From Smithella sp. UBA2180 (GTDB lineage Bacteria > Desulfobacterota > Syntrophia > Syntrophales > Smithellaceae): DNA of 5,078 nucleotides. The DNA lies in assembly GCA_002327415.1 (NCBI GenBank), contig DCVU01000023.1:7066-12143 (forward strand), in the 5' to 3' direction. Below are positions 1-4,557 of this stretch, piece by piece (within the stretch, counting starts at the first letter, position 1; the number at the start of each line of letters is the position of its first letter). Position numbers and translations under genes: made by a program. The notes below the pieces were generated by a model, which did no database searches, was not told the DNA's origin, and saw nothing but the letters and a program-made list of their open reading frames with translations.

Positions 1-66
1 AATCTTTTAATACTTTTATTTAAGTACTTGCAAGTATTTTTCAATTTGTGATTCAAAAATATTCAT

Positions 67-111
67 AAAAAAATTAGCGGTAACTGCCGAATGCAACAGT
101 TACCGCCAATT
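67..111 (-). terminator. Rho-independent terminator of the lysine-rich micro-gene
   Basis: A perfect 10-bp inverted repeat, GCGGTAACTG at 77-86 and CAGTTACCGC at 97-106, encloses a 10-nt loop. After one A/C mismatch the stem resumes with four A-T pairs (72-75 with 108-111). Read on the minus strand, the hairpin runs straight into a seven-T tract (the complement of 67-73). That is the classic intrinsic terminator layout, 38 bases past the stop codon at 149. The plus strand has no T tract after the hairpin, so it acts in the minus direction only. Confidence 0.88.
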
Positions 112-148
112 GTTCCGTTTAGAACTTAAACAATAAAATTTTATTTCC

Positions 149-259
149 CTATTTCTTTTTTGGAGCTGCTTTTTTCTTTACAACTTTCTTGGCTACTTTC
201 TTTACAACTTTCTTTTTTGGAGCCGCTTTCTTTACTACTTTTTTCTTTGCCGTTGCCAT
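149..259 (-). CDS. Tiny lysine-rich histone H1-like protein (36 aa)
   Basis: The reading frame is ATG to TAG and encodes 36 residues made only of Lys, Val, Ala and Pro plus one Met and one Thr. It starts MATAKKKVVKKAAPKKK and ends KKKAAPKKK, and about half the residues are lysine. It resembles the AAPKKK/KKVAKK tails of bacterial and eukaryotic H1-like DNA-binding proteins, so a role in binding DNA or RNA, or compacting the nucleoid, is a reasonable inference. There is no globular domain, signal peptide or membrane segment. The start is set by an AAGGAGG ribosome site nine bases upstream. A good sigma70-type promoter lies about 65 bases upstream and a clear terminator lies just downstream, so it is probably a monocistronic gene and not a low-complexity accident. 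The coding DNA is itself repetitive: 18-bp exact copies at 173-190 and 197-214, and 15-bp copies at 152-166 and 209-223, both offset by whole codons. Alternatives are a degenerate remnant of a longer H1-like protein or a ribosome-associated basic peptide. Confidence 0.8.
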   Translation of the reverse strand: MATAKKKVVKKAAPKKKVVKKVAKKVVKKKAAPKKK

Positions 260-268
260 TAGGTGAAG

Positions 269-275
269 CCTCCTT
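269..275 (-). promoter_or_regulatory. Ribosome binding site of the lysine-rich micro-gene
   Basis: On the minus strand this reads AAGGAGG, nearly a full match to the anti-Shine-Dalgarno sequence, with a nine-base gap to the ATG at 259. It is the best ribosome site in the window and fixes the start of a gene too short to be trusted on coding statistics. Confidence 0.85.
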
Positions 276-323
276 TTTAAAAATTGTTGGATTAAAACTA
301 CTTCCAATTCCATCTTTGATTGA

Positions 324-352
324 ATTTTACTTTATTTTTTTCACCTCGTCAA
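324..352 (-). promoter_or_regulatory. Sigma70-type promoter of the lysine-rich micro-gene
   Basis: On the minus strand, TTGACG (347-352) is followed after exactly 17 bases by TAAAAT (324-329). These match the TTGACA and TATAAT consensus at five of six positions each, with optimal spacing. The spacer contains a run of A. Transcription would begin near 317, giving a leader of about 57 bases and a transcript of about 240-250 bases ending at the terminator at 67-111. No operator is evident. Confidence 0.72.
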
Positions 353-560
353 CAAAAAACACAAAAATAATAAAGTTTTTTAAAATTATTTTTTACAGCA
401 TATCGCTGTTTATTTTTACAAATAAAAATAATTCCGCAACATGCAATAATATTTCATGCGTCTTTAACATTGCAATGGCAAGTGATATAATCCAGTACTG
501 TAGCGGGCTGCCCGTTGATGATAAATATTAATACAACGAATAATTCAGCACTGTTTCTAA
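353..560. other. AT-rich spacer without a supportable gene
   Basis: This spacer lies between the promoter of the lysine-rich gene and the end of the lipoprotein gene. It is rich in A and T runs. An open plus-strand frame crosses it (160-531), but that frame lacks a ribosome site, has phenylalanine/leucine/isoleucine-heavy composition, and runs antisense to the real micro-gene. Small palindromes occur (ACAGC/GCTGT at 395-409, CGGGCAGCCCG-type near 503-513), but none is followed by a T tract on the minus strand. The end of the lipoprotein transcript therefore cannot be placed. Confidence 0.6.
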
Positions 561-1340
561 TTAGAGATAATTTCTTCCACCGATATATTGATTCGTGAAA
601 TAATTAGAGGAAAGATAATCAACCTGAATTTTTTTGCCGTGCGATGAAGCATGGATAAATTTTCCATCTCCTATATAAATACCCACATGAGAAACACCGC
701 TTTTTCCTTTCAAGGAAAAAAATACGAGATCGCCCTTTTGCAAATCATTTTTATCTATAGACGCGCCCGCATCAAATTGTTTCTTTGAGTTGCGGGGAAG
801 ATTCAGACCATTTAATTGATATACGGTCATTGTCAATCCGCTGCAATCAAATCCGTCATCGGAAGAAGCGCCGCCCCAGAGGTAAGGAACCCCGATGAAA
901 TCTTTTGCACTCTTCACTAAAGCTTCTCTCAGATAATCAGTGCCGTATTGTTTTTGTCTGGCGACGGAGTAATCCTCAGGCCGGACAATATAAAACTCTT
1001 CAATAACTTTTGCATCTCTCAGGCTTTGTGCTCTTTTTTTAGCCAGTTCCTTTGTGGTAAAATTACCGAAGCGAACTTTAAAGAATTTATCCGAGGCAAG
1101 GAAGTATGTGGCGTCGAGACCATGATTATTTTTCAATCTCTCCGTTAAACGCACCGCGTTTTCCACCTTTTTAAAAGCTCCGGCCTGAATCGTATAGCCC
1201 ATTAATTCCAACGCAGGTTTTTGCCGCACCGGATGCGGCAAAGACGGCGGTACCCAACGCGCGCTGCGGCGAGCATGAGAACATGACAATATAAGCAAAG
1301 GAACAAGAAAAAAGATTATGACCAGCTTGTAGTTTCTCAT
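561..1340 (-). CDS. SPOR-NlpC/P60 lipoprotein, probable peptidoglycan endopeptidase
   Basis: This 259-residue protein has three parts. Residues 1-20 form a lipoprotein signal: basic start, hydrophobic core and a lipobox ending LILSC with Cys20 as the lipid anchor. The +2 residue is Ser, not Asp, which fits outer-membrane sorting. Residues about 47-121 look like a SPOR domain (GYTIQAGAF, then KVRFGNFTT), a fold that binds glycan strands stripped of stem peptides, often at the division septum. Residues about 137-259 form an NlpC/P60 cysteine peptidase domain with Cys166 in FDCSGL, His218 in SHVGIYIGDG and His230 in FIHAS. Cys-His-His spacings of 52 and 12 are close to the E. coli Spr (MepS) pattern, so the catalytic triad appears intact. 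The expected role is cutting stem-peptide or cross-link bonds in the periplasm. The ATG overlaps the stop of the upstream cca-type gene as ATGA, with only a weak GGA ribosome site, so translational coupling is likely. The substrate and the septal location are inferred. Confidence 0.93.
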   Translation of the reverse strand: MRNYKLVIIFFLVPLLILSCSHARRSARWVPPSLPHPVRQKPALELMGYTIQAGAFKKVENAVRLTERLKNNHGLDATYFLASDKFFKVRFGNFTTKELAKKRAQSLRDAKVIEEFYIVRPEDYSVARQKQYGTDYLREALVKSAKDFIGVPYLWGGASSDDGFDCSGLTMTVYQLNGLNLPRNSKKQFDAGASIDKNDLQKGDLVFFSLKGKSGVSHVGIYIGDGKFIHASSHGKKIQVDYLSSNYFTNQYIGGRNYL

Positions 1341-2668
1341 TGTTTCATCCAGTTTGCGCGGACATAATCCCTTGCTTCTTCCGTTGTCTGGATTCTTCCT
1401 TCCAATTGTTCTTCTTCTAAAGCCAGCAGGATGTCCCCGATACTTTTTCCCGGAGTAAATCCCATGACGATTAAATCGTCGCCGGTTAATAAGCGCGGCG
1501 GATGCAAATCGTCCTTAGCCAAATGCTGAAGTTGATTGCGGCAAAATTCATAATTATCCAGCATGCCGTGGCTGGCGAGACAATCAAGGCGGTGCAGCTC
1601 CAAATGCAAATCAAAATCAGGCATGCGTAAAAATCGTTTGAGGCGACCAGGACGCATTTTAGTAACATTCATGAAAACCATGTGATAATGGATAAGATTG
1701 AGTACAGTTTCCTTCTGCGCGCGGGAAAACTTCAACCGCTGCATTATATCATCAGCGATTTTTTCTCCTTGCTGAACATGACCGTAAAAATGCACACCAT
1801 TTTCATCTTCAGTGCTGGTGATGGCTTTACCGACATCATGTAAAAGCACACTCCAGGCCAGACAAAGATTTTCGCTGGTTTCTCCACTTTGAGGCAACAT
1901 ATCCAGCATATTCAAGGTGTGTTGCCAGACATCGCCTTCCGGATGAAAACGCGGCGGTTGTTCCACTCCCTTCAATTTATCCACTTCGGGAAGAATTTCC
2001 TTCAAAATACCTGTGCCGGCCATTAATTGAAAGCCGTGGCGCGAGCCGCCACGCGTGAGAATCTTGCCCAGTTCTTCCCGCAGTCGTTCGGCGCTGATTT
2101 GTTTTATTTTTGCCGCGTTTTTCTTGATTGCCCGTTGTGCAGCCGGTTCAATGATGAAATCAAGATTGGCAGCGAAACGGATAGCCCTTAGCATCCGTAG
2201 AAAATCTTCATTGAAACGGTTGTCCGGATCGCCGATGGTGCGGATTATTTTTTTCTCGATATCGGAACGGCCATTCACATAGTCGAATATTTCATCGGTG
2301 TCCGGATCCATCAAAAGCCCGTTGATTGTGAAATCGCGCCTGAACACATCTTCTTTCGCTGAAGAGAAATGAATTTTGGAAGGATGCCTGCCGTCTTCGT
2401 AAACATCATCACCCCGGAAGGTGGCGACTTCGTAAAGATGTTTTTCCACAATGACTGCAACAACGCCGAATTTCACGCCGATAGCTATGGTGTCGGAGAA
2501 CAGGGCAGTAACTTCTTCGGGACGCGCCGAAGTAACAATGTCGTAATCACTGGAGACATTGCCGAGAATAAAATCACGCACGCAACCGCCGACAAAATAA
2601 GCTTCATAACCTGATTGTTTCAAACGACGGACAATTTCTTCCGCGTTCCGGCGATTGTCGTTTTCCAT
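1337..2668 (-). CDS. cca: tRNA nucleotidyltransferase (CCA-adding or A-adding), class II with HD domain
   Basis: This 443-residue enzyme should add all or part of the 3' CCA end of tRNAs in the cytoplasm. Motif A is GGCVRD (27-32) followed by the metal-binding DYD (41-43). Motif B is RRDFTING (110-117). Motif D is EDFLR (154-158), the EDxxR base-selecting motif of CCA and A-adding enzymes. The segment IGVKFGVVAV (63-72) differs from the GRRFRLVHV-like signature of poly(A) polymerases. The flexible loop between motifs A and B (about 84-109) is intact, which argues against a CC-only enzyme. An HD phosphohydrolase domain follows, with His250, HDVGK (277-281), His297, HYH near 327-329 and Asp362. 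I chose the ATG at 2668 because MENDNRRNAEEIVRRL is a normal family N-terminus. In-frame starts at 2752 (ATG) and 2764 (TTG) would add 28-32 residues encoded by palindromic repeats. The ribosome site at the chosen start is weak (GGA). The gene overlaps the lipoprotein gene by four bases. Full CCA versus A-only activity cannot be settled from sequence alone. Confidence 0.93.
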   Translation of the reverse strand: MENDNRRNAEEIVRRLKQSGYEAYFVGGCVRDFILGNVSSDYDIVTSARPEEVTALFSDTIAIGVKFGVVAVIVEKHLYEVATFRGDDVYEDGRHPSKIHFSSAKEDVFRRDFTINGLLMDPDTDEIFDYVNGRSDIEKKIIRTIGDPDNRFNEDFLRMLRAIRFAANLDFIIEPAAQRAIKKNAAKIKQISAERLREELGKILTRGGSRHGFQLMAGTGILKEILPEVDKLKGVEQPPRFHPEGDVWQHTLNMLDMLPQSGETSENLCLAWSVLLHDVGKAITSTEDENGVHFYGHVQQGEKIADDIMQRLKFSRAQKETVLNLIHYHMVFMNVTKMRPGRLKRFLRMPDFDLHLELHRLDCLASHGMLDNYEFCRNQLQHLAKDDLHPPRLLTGDDLIVMGFTPGKSIGDILLALEEEQLEGRIQTTEEARDYVRANWMKQ

Positions 2669-2697
2669 TTTTTTCCGTTCAAAAGAATTAAAGGCTT

Positions 2698-2738
2698 CTG
2701 GATTCTCGTGTCTCGCCCATGCTCGCACGAGAATGACA
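2698..2738. repeat. Short palindromic intergenic element, copy 1
   Basis: The element runs from CTGGATT to AATGACA. It contains a perfect 9-bp inverted repeat, ATTCTCGTG (2702-2710) and CACGAGAAT (2726-2734), around a 15-nt loop. Its ends match those of the element at 2747-2777 (which lies in the opposite orientation) and of the long element at 4291-4526. The form resembles the CTGGATTCC...GGAATGACA palindromes common between genes in many proteobacteria. There is no T tract on the minus strand after the stem, so it is not an obvious terminator of thiC. Confidence 0.7.
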
Positions 2739-2746
2739 CTCTTTTT

Positions 2747-2777
2747 TGTCATTACCCAGCTCAACTGGATAATCCAG
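2747..2777. repeat. Short palindromic intergenic element, copy 2 (inverted)
   Basis: The element runs from TGTCATT to AATCCAG, the reverse complement of the end pattern in copy 1. Its stem is ATTA then CCAG (2751-2754, 2756-2759) paired with CTGG then TAAT (2765-2768, 2770-2773), interrupted by one C/A mismatch. The core differs from copy 1, but the seven-base ends are identical in inverted orientation. An 8-base spacer separates the two, so they sit head to head. The false upstream starts of cca (2752 and 2764) lie inside it. Confidence 0.62.
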
Positions 2778-2828
2778 TATTCTTTCCCTTGCTATCCGGG
2801 ATGCGCCGGACTATCGCTCGCCCCTTTT

Positions 2829-2856
2829 TTCACCCTTCACACTTCACTATTCACTT
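2829..2856. repeat. Tandem heptamer repeat, four copies
   Basis: Four consecutive 7-bp units, TTCACCC, TTCACAC, TTCACTA and TTCACTT, share the core TTCAC and vary in the last two bases. On the minus strand they read as NNGTGAA units, 25 bases downstream of the thiC stop. No coding or hairpin role is visible. The pattern is that of short tandem heptamers found in some bacterial intergenic regions. Confidence 0.65.
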
Positions 2857-2880
2857 CTTTAAAGGCGGAAGCATTTATGA

Positions 2881-4152
2881 TTATTTTTTACCCAATTTAA
2901 TGGCGCAGAATTCACCACACATGGTACAGCCTTCATCGTGCGCGCTTTTGCTTTTTTCCAAAAGCGAAACTGTTTTTTCAGGATCGATGGATAAATCCAC
3001 CTGTCCCTGCCAATCAAAATTATTCCGGCACTGTGACATTTTCCGGTCTCTCTCTCTTGCGCCAGATATGTTTTTGGCGATATCGGCAATATGCGCGGCG
3101 ATGCGCGCGGCAATAACCCCTTCGCGGACATCAGTCAAAGTCGGCAGACGCAAATGTTCCGCGGGCGTTACATAGCAGAGGAAATCGGCTCCGGCGGCTC
3201 CGGCAATCGCTCCGCCGATGGCGGACGTAATGTGATCATAACCCGGCGCAATATCCGTCGGCAACGGCCCCAATACGTAAAACGGCGCGCCCTGACAGAT
3301 TTTCTTTTGCAGCTTAATATTGGCTTCAATCTCGGTTATGGGAACATGGCCGGGACCTTCAATCATCACCTGTACTCCGGCGGCACGCGCCCGGGCAGCC
3401 AGCTGACCCAGAATGATCAACTCCTGCAATTGTCCCTGATCTGTGGCATCTTCTATGGATCCTGGTCGCAGTCCATCGCCAAGGCTCAAAACCATATCGT
3501 AGCGACGGGCTATTTCCAGAAGCCGGTCATACTCCTCATAAAGCGGATTCTCACGTTTATTGCAATACATCCAATTAGCGGTCATAGCGCCGCCGCGGCT
3601 GACAATTCCCAGGACTCTTCCCTGCCCTTCCACCGCAGCAACACTCACTCTGGTCACACCGCAGTGGACAGTAATAAAGTCAACTCCGTCTCTGCCGTTT
3701 TCTTCGATGACTTCGAACATATCTTCCGCCGTCATTTCCGATATCGCTTTTTTCTCCTGCAAAATTTTGACTGCCGCCTGATAAATAGGCACCGTGCCGA
3801 TGGCCACTGTTGATTGTTTCATAATCTTTTTTCTGATCGCGGCCAGATTTCCGCCGGTGGAAAGATCCATCACGGCGTCGGCTCCGGCAGCAACGGCAAC
3901 TTTCAATTTCTTCAGCTCCAGATTTAAATCAACATGATCTTTGGATGTGCCGATATTGGCATTTACTTTAGTGCGCAAGCCCTTCCCAATCGCTAACGGT
4001 TTGATGGTGGCATGTTTTATATTGCGGCAAATTACGATTGTTCCTTCCACAATTCCCCGACGTATATATTCGGGCGTGACCATTTCTTCTTTGGCCGCTA
4101 TTTTCATTTCTTGAGTAATTATGCCTTTACGGGCTTTTTCTAATTGCGTCAT
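2881..4152 (-). CDS. thiC: Phosphomethylpyrimidine synthase ThiC
   Basis: This radical-SAM enzyme rearranges 5-aminoimidazole ribotide (AIR) into hydroxymethylpyrimidine phosphate, the pyrimidine precursor of thiamine. The 423 residues fit the short clade of ThiC, which lacks the N-terminal extension of the E. coli type. Diagnostic segments are NANIGTS (64-70), MDLSTGG (95-101), GTVPIYQA (119-126), SRGG (185-188), GDGLRPGS (225-232), EGPGHVP (265-271), GPLPTDIAPGYDHI (295-308) and CYVTPAEHL (326-334). The C-terminal iron-sulfur cluster cysteines are 409, 412 and 416 in CTMCGEFC. The spacing is CX2CX3C, one residue shorter than the CX2CX4C of E. coli and Bacillus. I recall this as usual for the short clade. 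The ATG at 4152 follows GGAGG by five bases; the in-frame TTG at 4164 overlaps that ribosome site and is unlikely to be used. thiD lies upstream on the same strand after a 405-bp spacer that carries a long inverted repeat and no recognisable TPP riboswitch. Confidence 0.98.
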   Translation of the reverse strand: MTQLEKARKGIITQEMKIAAKEEMVTPEYIRRGIVEGTIVICRNIKHATIKPLAIGKGLRTKVNANIGTSKDHVDLNLELKKLKVAVAAGADAVMDLSTGGNLAAIRKKIMKQSTVAIGTVPIYQAAVKILQEKKAISEMTAEDMFEVIEENGRDGVDFITVHCGVTRVSVAAVEGQGRVLGIVSRGGAMTANWMYCNKRENPLYEEYDRLLEIARRYDMVLSLGDGLRPGSIEDATDQGQLQELIILGQLAARARAAGVQVMIEGPGHVPITEIEANIKLQKKICQGAPFYVLGPLPTDIAPGYDHITSAIGGAIAGAAGADFLCYVTPAEHLRLPTLTDVREGVIAARIAAHIADIAKNISGARERDRKMSQCRNNFDWQGQVDLSIDPEKTVSLLEKSKSAHDEGCTMCGEFCAIKLGKK

Positions 4153-4157
4153 GATAT

Positions 4158-4162
4158 CCTCC
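4158..4162 (-). promoter_or_regulatory. Ribosome binding site of thiC
   Basis: GGAGG on the minus strand lies five bases before the ATG at 4152. It decides the start: the upstream in-frame TTG (4162-4164) overlaps this site, so the four-residue N-terminal extension is not expected to be made. Confidence 0.85.
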
Positions 4163-4346
4163 AAAACATTAAAGCAACTTTTTCAATTCACAGATTTTTT
4201 ATTGTGTTCCTTTTTATTAGTCCGGCAATTAAACGTTTAAATAATAACGGGCAATATTATATCATCTTAAATTTAACTTCGCGCCATGTACTGGATTCCC
4301 GCCTGCAAGACTGTGTCGCAATAATAAATATATTGCCATTTAATAT

Positions 4347-4384
4347 CCTCCGCTGGCGGAGGTGTCACGCAGTGACGGAGGTGG
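4347..4384. repeat. Nested double-hairpin palindrome within the long inverted repeat, copy A
   Basis: A perfect 7-bp inverted repeat, CCTCCGC (4347-4353) and GCGGAGG (4356-4362), is followed by a second perfect hairpin, GTCAC (4364-4368) and GTGAC (4372-4376), with loop GCA. CGGAGGTG occurs twice as a direct repeat 19 bp apart (4357-4364 and 4376-4383). The left CCTCCG can therefore pair with either copy, which allows two alternative folds. Confidence 0.75.
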
Positions 4385-4395
4385 ATAAAATTCAT

Positions 4396-4409
4396 GTAAT
4401 GCGTAATTG
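4396..4409. repeat. GTAAT heptamer pair (matched by an inverted pair at 4465-4478)
   Basis: GTAATGC and GTAATTG lie in tandem here. CATTACT and CATTACG lie in tandem at 4465-4478, which is the same GTAATG-type heptamer on the opposite strand. TGCGTAAT (4400-4407) and ATTACGCA (4473-4480) form an 8-bp perfect inverted repeat. These copies sit inside the long inverted repeat and add symmetry to it. Confidence 0.45.
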
Positions 4410-4437
4410 ACCAATATTACATATGTTCCAAAAACTT

Positions 4438-4463
4438 CCACCCCCTGCCCCCGCCAGCGGGGG
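4438..4463. repeat. Nested palindrome within the long inverted repeat, copy B (inverted)
   Basis: A perfect 7-bp inverted repeat, CCCCCGC (4448-4454) and GCGGGGG (4457-4463), is preceded by CCACCCCC (4438-4445). It aligns to the reverse complement of copy A (4347-4384), but lacks the internal GTCAC/GTGAC hairpin. The third stem pair is C-G here and T-A in copy A, so pairing is preserved while the sequence differs. Confidence 0.72.
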
Positions 4464-4557
4464 ACATTACTCATTACGCACAATCAATATTTGCAATTGT
4501 GGCACAGTCTCTGCGCGGAAATGACACCATTTATATATTTTGTTGCCGGAGTAATAG

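Larger units (their letters stand above)
4291..4526. repeat. Long imperfect inverted repeat filling the thiD-thiC spacer (MITE/REP-like)
   Basis: The two ends of this 236-bp stretch pair over a long distance. From the outside in: ATTCCCGC (4295-4302) pairs with 4515-4522 with one mismatch. GCA (4305-4307) pairs with 4512-4514. AGACTGTG (4308-4315) pairs perfectly with CACAGTCT (4503-4510). TCGCAAT (4316-4322) pairs with 4496-4502 with two G-T pairs. AAATAT (4326-4331) pairs with 4487-4492, and ATTG (4332-4335) with 4481-4484. Further in lie two related palindromes (4347-4384 and 4438-4463), also inverted relative to each other. At the apex ATGTAAT (4394-4400) pairs with ATTACAT (4416-4422). 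The outer ends, CTGGATT and AATGACA, match the short elements at 2698-2777. Near-identical CCATGTA and CCATTTA flank it. It encodes no protein that I can see. A passive, non-autonomous mobile or structured-repeat element is the best reading. Confidence 0.68.

Noticed and set aside
9..38. Cluster of TACTT/AAGTA inverted motifs, including the palindrome TACTTGCAAGTA
   Set aside because: Short AT-rich palindromes without a neighbouring gene in the window to give them a role; may be an operator for something to the left, but this cannot be supported.
395..420. Hairpin ACAGC/GCTGT followed by T-rich sequence on the plus strand
   Set aside because: The stem is only 5 bp and no plus-strand transcript would end there; on the minus strand it is followed by A, not T, so it cannot be the lipoprotein terminator.
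160..531. Plus-strand open frame of 123 codons
   Set aside because: Antisense to the lysine-rich gene and its promoter; AT-driven Leu/Phe/Ile/Lys composition, no ribosome site, no recognisable domain.
2795..2810. Hairpin TCCGG/CCGGA as a thiC terminator
   Set aside because: Only a 5-bp stem, with no T tract after it on the minus strand.
2615..3175. Plus-strand 186-codon open frame spanning the thiC-cca spacer
   Set aside because: Overlaps thiC and cca ends and the repeats; composition and lack of motifs indicate a shadow.
3091..3813. Plus-strand 240-codon open frame
   Set aside because: Lies wholly antisense to conserved thiC codons; no family resemblance, so a shadow frame.
4256..4261. 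TATAAT on the minus strand as a thiC -10 box
   Set aside because: A perfect hexamer, but no -35-like sequence lies 16-18 bases upstream (GCGCGA region), and the surrounding DNA is AT-rich; not strong enough to annotate.
4501..4515. Sigma54-like promoter on the plus strand (TGGCAC, GG-N10-GC spacing)
   Set aside because: It would transcribe antisense into thiD with no plus-strand gene to serve, the -12 half is CTGC, not TTGC, and the bases are explained by the arm of the inverted repeat.
4291..4526. CRISPR-like array in the thiD-thiC spacer
   Set aside because: The repeats are inverted and nested, with no regular direct repeats and spacers.
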